Origin: Branchiostoma belcheri | Lineage: Eukaryota; Chordata; Leptocardii; Amphioxiformes; Branchiostomatidae | Direction of reading: 5' to 3' | Assembly: GCF_001625305.1 (NCBI RefSeq) | Contig: NW_017803157.1 | Coordinates: 1,929,678-1,993,677, forward strand | DNA length: 64,000 nucleotides | In this document: positions 31,534 through 44,400 of the stretch, one piece after another | Position numbering within the stretch: the stretch's first letter is position 1 | Layout: every line of letters begins with the position of its first letter | The notes under the pieces: generated by a model | What the model saw: the letters and a program-made list of their open reading frames with translations, nothing else | What the model was told of the DNA's origin: nothing | Databases searched by the model: none | Position numbers and translations under genes: made by a program

Positions 31534-33942
31534 GTTGGTAGATGTCCTAGGCAGCTGATATAGGTTAGGGAATATAAAAAGCTAGTACCACTGATAACGT
31601 TACCTACATATACAGAACATCAGCACTGGGACGGGCGAACGATCACCGAGATATTATCCCAATCTAAAACCAAGGCGACAGAGAGTTCACGTTAAACTCT
31701 GTACAGAAATGCTGCAAAGATGTTGAACCATGCATCAAATATTTGATCACCTCTAGTACACTTGACAATCTACGACAGGGCTTTTTTGGGAGGAGAGGGG
31801 GACTTCATAATACGGGCCGAAAAAGAATCCAGGTAAAAAGAGTAGTCAGATAACCCAGAAAGAAAGCGAAAATCACATAAGGCACACAAAAAGGCCAGCC
31901 ATAGAGTCTGCTAAGGATGATGAATAGAAAGGGGCTGGCAGTCGGTCTCTCCGCGAGAACTAAAGAGACTCGGGAGCTTAAAGTTAAATACAAATGTAGG
32001 TCAGTTGGTCACCAGGCTATCGGGATCTTAGCAAACATTAGAGTTCCTCTTACATGTTTTAAGTGCTCCCATCTTTCAATCTGCGAAGGCAGTCAAAGAC
32101 AGTACAAGGTAAAATCCCTACCGATATTCTCTCGTACCCAGAGATGGCAAGACGACCCAAAGATGGCAAGTCGGTTCCCTGTCTTGTTGTACTGATCAAG
32201 ACGCTGTCTAGACACGATACAAAACTGACCTACTGTACGTTATGTCTCCAGGGGCCCTTATATTCACGCATCTATACGTTTTCTATACTTCAATTGAGCA
32301 GAAAACATTCAGACAGCGGCCGTGTGACGGTTGACATGAGAACTGTCGAAAACAGCATAGAAAGTTACAAGACTGGAAAATGTACGAATTGGGTGTGTCT
32401 ACAGGCGTGTCCTACTGAAGTTCGACGCCCTGCTAGAGACAAAGAAAACATCATGAAATATTTAACGTTTGGATCGTCATTTTCATTACTCTGAGTGGTT
32501 CTCAGAAAAAAAGAGTTTTTCTGCCCATTTATCGAAATTGCCCTGCTCGCCTAACATTTGTTTGCGTATTGTAGATATTTTCCAGGTAAATACACCCTCA
32601 ATGGACACCCAAAATGTTTTGGATAAGAAAAACAAATGTAAAATAAGAAATTATAAATCACTGCAACCTGAATGTTTCATTCCATAAGAATCGCGTGAGG
32701 GTCATCAAGCAACTTGGACACAAGATTCCTCAAAATAGGAATAAAATTGAATCATGGTAGGGCAATTTTAATACAGGAAAATGCCCCCCGCCTCCCTCAA
32801 AATCAAGAAGAAATAGTTAAAATGCCCACTCCAACTGTGGCATGGAGTGATATATAAGAAAGAAATGATGATATTTCTGCAACCCCCGATGCTGCATTGT
32901 TAATGTGATAACGCATATAGAACGCAGCTATGTGGGTCATCAGGCGGCAAAACCGCATCACCACGCACTGCTATGGACTAATTAAAACGGCTTTAATGAC
33001 CTGACTTAAATACTTATGAACTAGACAAATTTACATACGTAACAGCCATCAATCAGTTTAAACAAAACATTATTGTGATATTTTGAAATATCATAAGCGC
33101 TATATCGTTATTTATTTGCGTTTACATGCCGTCAAGATCAACAGGTCACCGAAGAGGTCAGCTGCGGTGACATTTCCGGGTTGAAAACTTTTCCACGAAA
33201 TGCGGGACAAACAGGATTTGACGTGTTGATTTTTACAGTGCCAGGATTCTTCATGTACCCCTAGGCTAGGATCTCACAGAATTGTGGAGAAGCGATCGAG
33301 GTAACGATATAATATTGTTCATCCTCATCTTGTAGGGGGAGGGGCAACGACCCGGGGTTCGAACGGTTTCTTGATCTTGAAAGTGAAACGTCGCCTGTAC
33401 GTGATCGTTTACTACGTGGCAAGATGGACCTTTCATAAAATCTACATATATAAAAAAAGAGCACATTTTTTCTGGGACAATCACCAGGCACAACAATAAC
33501 AGCCATATGATTTTACTATAACTTAACGTTACAGTGAATCCTAGCTATGATAAGTACTAGTAGAAATATATAACGTTATATTTAAGTATCTTTTGACCCT
33601 CCCAAATAAACCCTGTATACTAGTGTCACGGATATGGATGCTGGAAAAAGACATGAAAACACGCAGTGAAACTAATAAACAGTATGCTTGGGCAATTGGC
33701 CTTAATTGGAATGCAAATCTAAGATACCAACATGTATATTGGCAGTCAACATCACTGCTGGCTAATAGGAATTGGTAATTCAGTGAGTGGAAACAGTCTT
33801 TTAAGGGAGCTGATGATTTGAAGACAATTATAGTGGTCCATTGCATACATTCATAATTGACAAAATAGTGTTGATATTGTTAATATCCTTCTCTGTATGT
33901 TTTCTCTAAGCTACATGCTTGACTGCCATAAGCTGTGGAACC
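31534..33942. other. Intergenic, head-to-head between the polycystin-like and R-SNARE-like genes
   Basis: Contains the partial repeat at 32265-32410. No TATA box, tRNA or convincing exon was seen. Promoters of both genes should lie here or in unrecognised 5' exons. Confidence 0.5.
32265..32410. repeat. Partial copy of the 29053-29280 repeat
   Basis: Contains one arm (CAATTGAGCAGAAAACATTC) plus the shared downstream block (AACAGCATAGAAAGTTACAA). It lies in the intergenic space upstream of the polycystin-like gene. Confidence 0.7.
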
Positions 33943-35172
33943 ATGGGAATGTGTTTGAGTGGTGACAAGAGTTCGGAACCTCCACCCCCAGAGGAAGAAA
34001 CAGGATTCAAAAGTAGCTATGTAAAAGGTCGGTGACAATATTTCATTATCACCAAGTCAACACAACGGTGGTGTTTGAAGGAGCCATACTGCAAGACTGA
34101 TGTCAGTGATCACAATAGCTAATATTACATAATCATTATATATAATATTTGCTGATGCACAGTCAGTGATTGCTATATCTAATGTTAAATAATCATTATG
34201 AAATACATGTATTAGCAATTGTGATCAATAACTGTGCATCATTCTTACACAGTTACAGTATGACTTATTCAAACCAGTTACCAAAGACATGATTGAAAGA
34301 CTTGGGTTAGAAATCCATCTCAGATCATTTTCAATGCATATGTCAATAATATACAACTTACAAGTTTATTAGTTCATAACAAGACAATTAAGTATGTACT
34401 TTGACTGAAAGGCAGAGCATATGAGTTGAATATTTATTCCACAACATTATTGTACATGAGTGTCAGAGTCTATAGATCGAAGACCCAAGCTCAGTGTTCT
34501 TTTATTATCTGTTTGCAGCACGGGTGAAAGAGCGATCAGAGGCCAGGGAAAGGGAGGCGTTACTTCGACAACAACAACAGCAAATGCAGGGTCAGACCAC
34601 GTCCAGTAGTCAGGGGAGTTACCAAGCAGGTGGCAGCATCACCAGGCTACAGGCACAGACAAGTGGACTGGCTAGTGATATGGCACGAGCTCGGGAGGTA
34701 AACATGCAGTGGGAGAAGAATTTATTTAGACTGTTCACTTTTCCAAGTTAGCTGTGTGTGAAAGAGCTTGTAAGTACTGTATGTCACAAGTTGACAAGGA
34801 AATACATTTATTTCAAACTGTCCCTTCTACGACCACAAAAGAAGCCATCAAATTCCATGATTCCTGATTGCTTGTTCATCGTTTTCCTGTTATTTACAAT
34901 TATTCTTTGGGTAATAATTTTCCATAAACTTATTATCATTTATTATGCTCACACACAACTTGTACAAAATGCTATTTTTGGCTATGCCTCAGGGGCAGAG
35001 AATCTATGCATATTACTAGTAACCATAATGTTTTGCATATCTGTGTTTTTTACAGGGTCTTGATGAGAGAGGGCAGAGGCTGAGGCAAGTTGAGGATGTT
35101 ACCATCAGGATGGGAGCAGAGTCCAAGAACCTCGGAAAAACCACTAGCAAGCTCAAGTCCAAGTACAACTGA
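33943..35172 (+). CDS. Small R-SNARE-like protein with N-terminal acylation signal (3 exons)
   Basis: Exons 33943-34027, 34519-34697 and 35056-35172 join in phases 1 and 0 to give 126 aa. The C-terminal half is an R-SNARE coiled coil. ASDMAREARE-type heptads (read here as SDMARARE) lead into GLDERGQRLRQVEDVTIRMG and end KTTSKLKSKYN, which lines up with synaptobrevin around LERDQKL and AAKLKRKY. The layer-zero Arg is Arg93. The run MARAREGLDERGQRL most resembles tomosyn/Lgl-type R-SNAREs. There is no C-terminal TM helix or CaaX box. The N-terminus MGMCLSGDKSS has Gly2, Cys4 and Ser6, the pattern of N-myristoylation plus palmitoylation. Residues 13-16 are a Pro run and the middle is Gln-rich. 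It probably acts at membranes as a regulatory or inhibitory SNARE. I do not recognise a named orthologue. Confidence 0.8.
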
Positions 35173-35227
35173 TGATGACAGAGGAGACCATTTGTTTTTT
35201 ACTAAAGTGCCTTGAAGAAATATAGTA

Positions 35228-35335
35228 GACATTGAAATGCCATTGCGAACACAGTAGACATTGAAATGCCATTGCGAACACAGTAGACATTGAAAAGCCA
35301 TTGCGAACACATAGACACTGAAAAGCATTTCAAAA
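35228..35335. repeat. 32-bp tandem repeat (3.5 copies)
   Basis: The unit GTAGACATTGAAATGCCATT, then GCGAACACA lies in the probable 3' UTR of the R-SNARE-like gene. Confidence 0.9.
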
Positions 35336-35790
35336 AAATTCCATGTCAATCTTAGATTCTCTTGCCCATGTTATGAGTTGTGCAATGTGTGTAAAAATGA
35401 AGGGAACAAGCTTTTGCTCATTGTCACATTTTCTCTTACAGTGCCATGTTTAACAGTGCCATATCATTGTGTTTCCTAGTATGACATTGAATACACATTT
35501 TACAAAGACATTTATTGATAAAAGCAGTACAGAGATCACTAGATTAAGACATATTGTAATCTGGAATCTTGGCATGTGTATGTACCATTACTTTTTAAAA
35601 ATGTTTTTGTAAACATTGCTTTCTGTATTATTAAGCTATAACATTACTAACAGCCATGCCAAATTTTTTAGGTATTGTGGTTTTTTTTTTCATTTATCAA
35701 TGCAAAAAACACAACCAGATAGGCTATATATAGCTACTTCTCATTTTATTTAACAGGGTGAGGAAGGTTACTTCATTAACACTAACTATT

Positions 35791-35796
35791 AATAAA
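35791..35796 (+). terminator. Candidate polyadenylation signal of the R-SNARE-like gene
   Basis: AATAAA lies about 620 nt after the stop codon and well before the ceramidase gene. The putative 3' UTR contains a 32-bp tandem repeat (35228-35335). No other evidence supports it. Confidence 0.35.
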
Positions 35797-36362
35797 ATCT
35801 GAAACTTTCATGAATCATATTTCCCATTTTACTTAGTTTCTCTGTAAAAAGGTATGACACCAATTCTATGGAAGAGGGAGAGTGGAGAGGCTTTTGGCAA
35901 ACTCCAAGTCATTGGTGGTCACTTTGTAAAGATTTAAGTTTTCCTTTTTTTTTGGTGTAGTGAGAGCTAACGTTACATGTATGAGCCAACCCTTATCATT
36001 TTATGGTTATGGTTAGTGATGATGATTTGCATGCTGCCTGTGTGTTTTTCTTGCTTATTTGTGCAATTGTTGCTTTTTTCTTGACTTCCACATAAAAATG
36101 TTTTCCTTCATTTATGTAATACAATTTAATGGCTGAGGTCTTAAATTTTATTCTCTTACACTAAACTCGTGCAGTAAATTGTCAGTTCCTGCTTTACACA
36201 CAGCTGATCAGCTTGCACTGATGTAGTATTATCAGTGCCATCGAGAAAGAACGCTGAATATACAACTAGCGGGGCCGCTGGGGGCAAAGTCCCCTTCAAG
36301 GCGGATGTGACAAAAGGCTTCGCCCCAGAGGCGTCGCCAAGAAAAGCAAAGTTCAATCCAAG
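35797..36362. other. Intergenic, upstream of ceramidase
   Basis: AT-rich, then a GC-richer stretch from 36260 (GGGGCCGCTGGGGGCAAAGT) with the likely ceramidase start site. No other gene seen. Confidence 0.5.
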
Positions 36363-38457
36363 ATGGCGGCACATACAAACTTTGTTGCGCTGTCCGTCGT
36401 CTTCTTCCTTACTTTTTCGCTGTGTCTGGTCGCCCAAGCTCGCAACAGGCACCGCCCGAGCTTGGACTTTCAGAAGAACCAAGAAGATGGACCGAACTAC
36501 CTTGTAGGTGTGGGCAGGGCTGACGTAACGGGGCCGGCTGCTGAAGTCAACATGGTACGTAACGTCCAGATGGTGGCGTGCTTCTTTTCTCCGCTATATT
36601 TTTTCGTAAAAGAACTAGATAAACCATTAAGTTAACTATACTCAATACATGACATGAAACCATAGAAGAAATCTAAAAGCAAATTCTAATTTTTGCATAA
36701 CAAAGATGGAAAATAGATAGCGTATTATAAAGCGGAACTTCTCTGAAAAATTATAGGGAAGAAGAAGAAAGTCCAAACGGGATCTAATGACGTCATCACC
36801 ACATGACTTCTTCAAGCAGATGTAGGATGAGACTCAATCTAGTGGGTCGCTTTTTTTGGCGAAGCCTCAGGAGCGAGCCTCATAGTATGCCGTGTGCCAC
36901 CACATGAATTTTAGGACTAAGATTTAAGTGAGCAGCACCCTACATCTGCTTAGAGTTCAGCATATAAAAGATGATATAACAGGTAGAGGGTGTGGTGAAC
37001 ACCTGTTAAACCTTCCTGTCTCTCACACAGTTTGCCTTCAAGAGATAAGTTAAAGAACAACACAGCTGGGTACTGTCACACCATTATTGATTTGATTGTA
37101 GTTGATATGTAACTAAAGAAACATTGGAACATTGCAAGGCAAAAAATCATTAGCATAATCAATTTAAATGCTGTAATAACATAGTGATAAGATACAATAA
37201 AAATGGAATTTTATACTTCCAGCATTCAACTAAGATGAAGATGAATAGCCATTGTACAAAAAATACTTTTAAGTTTTTGAGTGAGGTTAAACAGTTTTTT
37301 TTTGTATTTCTAAGTATATGTGGTGGTCTTTGTTGTTACCATGTTTTAATGTTATTGTGTGGCAGTTGCTATTTCATTTTGTTGTATTGTTCTAAGAATT
37401 ATGTAATAGACCACTGGAAGAATAGCTGTGAAGCTAAATGTGGATCCAAATAAAGTCAAAGGTTGGGATACCTGAAAAATAGATCAATGGATCTGAGATA
37501 TGCCAGGTAAAATAAATAAACTTGAAAACTTGAAACTGTGCCCAACCTCTGATATCTGCCAATCTCTCCATGTTAGATGGGATATGCCAACCCTGCTCAG
37601 CAGAGTTCAGGTATCCACTTCCGGCAGTTCAGTCGTGCGTTCATCGTGTCAGACCCACAGAACACCACTCGTACTGTCTTTGTCAGCGTGGACTGTGCCA
37701 TGGTGTCACAGATCCTCAAGATAGAGGTGAGTTAAAGTAGTGTCAGGCCCCTCTTATTTTTGTTAAGTTGTGGCTGGTTTTTACAATTTTTTTTACATTT
37801 TACCGGACTCAAAATAGAGTGCCTTTGGTTGTTCCTGCACCTGAAATACATGTAATATTATCTGCACATGTAAAATAATTTAGATACAGCTGGTACCTGG
37901 TAATGCATCTATAAAGTTTGTTAATCTATTAGATAATGAGACCTAACATTATTCTGTTGATCTTGAGATCTCAGCAGTGTCACTGAAAAAACGTAGTGGG
38001 TGCTACCTAAAAGTAGCAAAACATCTTACCATTACCAAAACCATACCCATTTGCTTGATGTGTTTTTTTTTTTACCAAATGTTATTCTCACCTTATAGCA
38101 ACATTTGATACTTAAACCCAGATACCATTCTTGTATTAGAGCAACACATGAATACCCTATATGTTTTAGACATTTTACAACTGACTAATGAAACTGTTCA
38201 TACCTGCATATTATGCTCCATTCCTAGGTTGTTAAGAAGTTGAAGCCACTGTTTGGAAATGCGTACAATGAGAGCAACGTTTGCCTGAGTGCCATCCACA
38301 CTCACTCTGGCCCGGCCGGCTTCCTGCAGTATGTGCTGTTTGATGTGACGTCCCTCGGGTTTGTCAGGGAGAGTTTTAATGCCCTGGTGGATGGAATAGT
38401 CGCTGTAAGTATTGGTACATTGTTACTTATGGTAATGGAGGTATTGTTTTGGTCATG

Positions 38458-38499
<42 letters not shown>

Positions 38500-41400
38500 A
38501 TAATTATGGTACAGTTGAGTGACTGCACAAGTGTAGTGGGGATTCTCTTATAACAGACTGGAAAAGGTCAGACACTGGAAATTTGGTCCCAGAATTTCAT
38601 CTGGCCAGCTGGAAGTTGGAGTCTCTTATGATGATTGATTTATTGACAATTTAAATTAAAATGGACCAGCTATTGAATTGAAATGGTATTATAATTATAT
38701 AATAAGCCCATGGATTGCAGAGAAAGTTAAGGAAAGCACAGTAGGAGTGATTCAATGTCTGTCATTTATTGCATTGTATGAACAGCTTATAATTATGTCC
38801 ACTCCATAACTTGAGTCCTGTGATTGCAGTAAACAACCTTTCATTCTTCCTTGCCATCTGTCTGAAAGATTTTCTGTTTTGCAGAGCATCCAAAGAGCAC
38901 ATAACAACGTTGTGCCGGGTGACCTCTATCTGAATCAAGGGGAACTGCAGGATGCCAACATCAACCGCAGCCCGACAGCCTACCTCAACAATCCTGAATC
39001 TGAGAGAGCAAAGTCAGAAAACAATGGATTTTATCATGCTTTTTCTCATTTTGCTAATTAGTGCTTATGTAACTGCTGTGTAAGAGGAAACTTTCAAGAG
39101 ACTGGATTTTCTTTACTTCTGTCAAGCTGGTGTCTGATCTGAGGATGTCAATGAAGTTATCTCAGGTCTCCCTCAACTTCTTTGGCCTTTTGTGGACAAG
39201 CTTGGGTGCCATTATGTTAGGATGTCTCAAGCAGTGTGCAGCTAGTTTCATTCTGCATGTTTGATTTTCTCTATAACTAGCAGTAAATCCTGTTCATTCT
39301 TAATATAAAGAATGTAATTTTAGGTATGGGTAGGTTGTAGCCTTTTATACCGCAATTTTTAATTCAATTTTCTTATGTGTTTTTTGTTTTGCTGCTGTAG
39401 ATATGATGCCAATACTGACAAAAACATGGTTGTGCTGAAGTTTGTAGACCAACATGGAACAGGCCTGGGTATGATCAGGTAGGACCTTGATTAACATATA
39501 CATGTAAGTTGGACAATCATGTGTCATATTACACTAAACACTGCCATTGTTTAATGGCAATGTCATTAAAGATATTGGTCGTAAGTTCATTTTGTATGAC
39601 ATGTACTTTGTAAGTTAGTAAGTAAGATCATCACACAGGACATGGAAGGCCAAAACCCAACAGGTCGACCAAGAAAGAGATGGATTGACAATGTAAGGGA
39701 GGACTTCCACCACCTTAACTTACAGTTTGTACATAGCGTCAACCTACAGGATAGAGGCAAATGGTGTGAGTGAGTGAGTGAGTGAGTGAGTGAGTGAGTG
39801 AGTGACTGAGTGAGTGAGTGAGTGAGTGAGTGAGTGAGTGAGTGAGTGATTGAGTGAGTGAGTGAGTGAGTGAGTGAGTGAGTGAGTGAGTGAGTGAGTG
39901 AGAGTGACTGTATTAACAGTGATGTTTATCATGAAAGTTCATCTGTGTTGGTAGTAATCATAGTAAAACGTTAAACTTTATTCCAACACACAATTTACAG
40001 AGATCAAAACAGTGATGTTGTTGTGTCTTTGTAGTTGGTTTGCCGTCCACTGTACCAGTATGAACAACACCAATGGTTTGATCAGTGGAGACAACAAGGG
40101 CTATGCCTCGCAGCTGTTTGAAGCTGACATGAACCCAGGGTCCCTCGCTGGACAGGTGACAGTTGAATTTGTTTGTAATATGCCTTCTGTTTTACAGCCA
40201 GTTTGTAGATTTTGTACCTGTATCAAATTCTGGTTTAACTGCCCTTCAGTGTAAGTCACTGTCTTTGTTTGCTCTGCAACAACAGATGGTTATACATGTA
40301 TTACCTGTCACACCTACCCTTTTTATATATATCGTTTTGGATGACAAATATTTTACAATGATATTATTGTTTTGTTTTTGCAGGGTTCCTTTGTAGCAGC
40401 CTTTGCTCAGAGTAATGAAGGAGATGTGTCCCCTAACACACGAGGTCCCCACTGTCAGGACACAGGGCTGGCCTGTGATCTGGAGACAAGCACTTGTAAT
40501 GGGAAGGTATGTCGTTTGGGTAAACACTCATTCAGTCCCATAGCCAGTAGCCAGTAGCTGTAGGATATACCAGCCTATAGGATAACTAGGAAACCAGAAA
40601 TGTAGATGAAATGGAGATGATGAAGACAGCTGCACTTTAATCATTGCTCAAGCATTTGTAGATCCTCTGACTGTTTGAATATCACATCCATTGTCTACCT
40701 AGTTTATTACAGCCCAAAAAAGATTATTGTTTTTCATTCAAATCCCCAATGGTCAGTTTTGTTGTGTCTCATTGTCCTGTGTGTTTCAGTCGGAGCTGTG
40801 CGTGTCACCAGGTCCAGGGGTGGACATGTTTGACAGCACACGTATCATTGGCCACAAGCAGTACAGCAAGGCAAAGGTAAATGTACTTTAAAGGCTCAGA
40901 GATACTGCAGTGCGTAATGTATAATTTAACATTAAATGTTGTTGACAAATTTTAAACACTGAATAGTAGATTACCTTACCCGCCAAATCCCAACCACAGA
41001 TGACCTTGTTTACGATAATCATTGTAGCTCCCAACCATGGTCTGGAGAATGTCGGTAGGCCATGTGTAATAGGCCTTAAGGCACTATACCCTAATATCAG
41101 CGTGAGTCACCAGTCTAGTAGCATGGCTCTCATAAGTGTGTGGTTGTCCCTTGCAGGAGCTGTACAATGCAGACGCCCAGGAGAAGTTGTCAGGACCGGT
41201 ACAGTTTGCCCTGCAGTTTGTGGACATGAGTGATGTCACAGTGCAGATCAACAGTTCCTACTCCGTAAGGATGTGCATGGGGTTTTCACAGACACAGACA
41301 CTAAGAACAGACTCCAAATCCTACACTATACAATGTAGTTTCAAAACTGCTCAATATATGTACATGATGTGACTATGAATGGGTGTGAAATATAGGTCAA

Positions 41401-44400
41401 GGTATATTTTTAACCTTGTAGGGTTTCCTCTATATCCAGAGAACTCAAGATTTATTTTTAACTTTGTAGGGTTTCCTCTATATCCAGAGAACTCAAAACT
41501 CATATGTGTATGCTTGCTTTATGCCACATTGTACAAATGTACATGTTTGTATGGCAGCACAAACTATACACCCCTTTTAGTTTCCTTGGCACAAAACAGA
41601 ATTGTGACAAAAAATTTACATTTTATACTTCTTACCATAAGTGCTAATCAAAATGGCCTAATTCCTCCAAATTTGTGTGACATGTTAACATCAGATTCTG
41701 ACCATTGTTTTCTGTACATACATGTAGGCAAAGACTTGTAAACCAGCCATGGGGTACAGTTTTGCAGCGGGAACTACTGATGGACCTGGTGCTTTTGACT
41801 TCACTCAAGGTACATATCCCTAAAGAAAAAGAAGGCTTGTATACATGTATGTTATCTATATTTTGACTTCACTCAAGGTACAATGTACATATCCCTAACA
41901 AAAACAGACGGCTTGTAGATCTATACATGTATGTTATCTATATGGCCAATGTTTCCACTGAACCATTGAGACATGTCATCTGTATCTTTATCAGTATAGC
42001 TGGTGTAACCGCCCTTCAGTGTAACGCTCCCTCTGTTGTGTTACTAGGTGACACAGAAGGCAATCCATTTTGGAACTTTGTCAGGAACATCATCAAACAA
42101 CCCTCAGCTGAAGAGGTGGCCTGTCAGGCACCCAAGCCTATTCTACTGCCCACGGGGGAGGTAGGTCTTACCAAATTAAAGAAAAGTAGAAGACCTGACT
42201 GTAATTAAAATGTAGAGTAGAGTTAGTTAGTTTAACTGTTGTACAGTAATATTATGGTTAATATATTGGTTAACATCTGATTCAGATACCTTTGACCCAA
42301 TGTTGATGTCACACTTCAAAGAGGCCAAGTGACAAGCCTCACTGGGTCAGTCTGGTGAGGAAGACCAGAGTGACTGGTCGAAAGCTCTAGGTGAGAGAAC
42401 TCTTTTGTGTTGGATCTAAAGTTTTAACTTTATACATGGTTGATGGTTATATGATGTTTGTCCCCAGATGACGTTCCCCTACGCCTGGCAGCCTGACATT
42501 GTTGATATCCAGCTGTTGAGGTGGGGTCAGCTGGTGGTGGCCGCTGTGCCTGGCGAGTTCAGGTTTGTCGTTTCTTAATTATCCTTAATGGTTCTTAAGA
42601 TTTTAACCTGTGTTTCTGATGATGATGTAAGAAGAATACTGTTTTTTTTTGTAGAAATACTGAGAATAATCAGTATAATTATTATAAAATGCAGTGTATG
42701 GAATTAACTTATTAAGTAACCTTTATTTTTATTTTCTTTTTTACTTTCCTGCCACACAGTACCATGTCTGGGAGACGTCTAAGGGACTCCATTCAGAGGG
42801 TGGGTCATTCAAATTGTACTTAAAACCTACTCTCAGCCCTAATGCACCAAGGAGGACCTGGAAGTGGAAGGGCATGCGCGGAGTATTAGAGGGAAAGAAT
42901 GTAGCAGTGAATGGTGACCCGAGAAGAAGAAGAGACCTAATGCAGTTCATAAAATGTAGCTCCTTGCAATGGTTACTAGATGGCAGCAGTACATACATGT
43001 ACATGTATGCCATGTTACTGTTGAAGTACATGTATGAGTGTGCTATTTAAACATTGTTACCAAATCTAAACCCTGAAGTAGTATCTAAGCTACCAAATCT
43101 AAACCCTGTAATTTCCAAAACAATGGAAAATTTGTGCAAAGTCAACATTATTTACACATCTTTATCATGTCTAGAATTAACAAATATGTGTAGATAATTT
43201 TGACTTTGCACAACTTTATAAAATGAATGTAATGTAATCGCTTCCCAGGCTGTGGTGAGCAAGGGTTTACCAGAGGACACTGAGGTGGTGGTGGCAGGAC
43301 TATCCAACACCTACTCGGACTACATCACCACCTATGAGGAGTACCAGGTACTGCAGCGTCCTGATCTCAAAACCCAAGTATCATTTTTTCTTGTAACTCT
43401 TATTCAGTCTTAATGATTTCTTAAAAGTAAGACTTGTGACACTTGAATCATATTTTTTTTGCTGCACTGTCACTTAAACATCTTCATTACATGTAGTTAT
43501 ATGCATTAGTTAAGCAGCATGTATGTTTTCATATCAAAAATTCAGTTTTTACTCTCTACATGCTTCTTTTAATGGACAGGACAAGTCTTTGCCAGGTGCA
43601 GTATGATAATTTTATAGCAAAAATTGATAACATCATAAAACATAGAATTATAAGTTTAAAGTTACATTGATCAACTTTGTGGCTTTTGCTGGTATATGGA
43701 AATCAGGTGATAGGTGTAATACCGACTTGTTATGTCCATGTTAGATTTATTTGAACTTATTGACTTCAATGTTTAAATGCCTTTTACATCAGTGTTTGTG
43801 TGTTGTGTTGTGTCTGTACAGGTGCAGAGATATGAGGGTGCCTCTACCATCTATGGTCCCCACACCCTGGCAGCATATCAACAGCTCTACTCACAGCTGG
43901 CTCAGGACATGGTTATGGTACTATAAGTTTTCAGACTTTATTATTGCCAACTGATGAACTCTTTCTGTAACAAGGCTGTGCCATAATGGTCAGTTAGTTT
44001 ATAGAACCAAAATTGCAGCTATATTATTGTTGGTAAACATTGCATTTAGAATCACTAAGTCTTGCATAAATACGATTTTGTGACAAACTGACAAATCTGC
44101 AAAGTAACTATAATTGCAAAGGACATATCGTTATACATGTAATTATGGTCCTATTTACATTGATTTAGCTATTTCAAATATTTTCCTTAGATGGAAAAAT
44201 ACTTTGTATGCTGCTTCCAACAAACTTTTTGTTCGTTTCTGTTGCTACCTTACGTTTATGCTTGTAGGTTTTTCATAGAAGTGTGGGTCACATACATTTA
44301 ATTCCAACAAATATGACTTTTGCCTTGACATAGCATGAACTACTGGTAAATACTTGCATTTTGTGGTTCTGGAACAGCCGTGTAAAGCCAAATGTTTAAT

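Noticed and set aside
32063..32494. 143-codon plus-strand open frame
   Set aside because: It overlaps the 32265-32410 repeat shared with 29053-29280; no domain or conserved motif.
36822..36950. Inverted repeat AGCAGATGTAGGATG / CACCCTACATCTGCT
   Set aside because: Short and imperfect with no target duplication; could be chance or a very old element.
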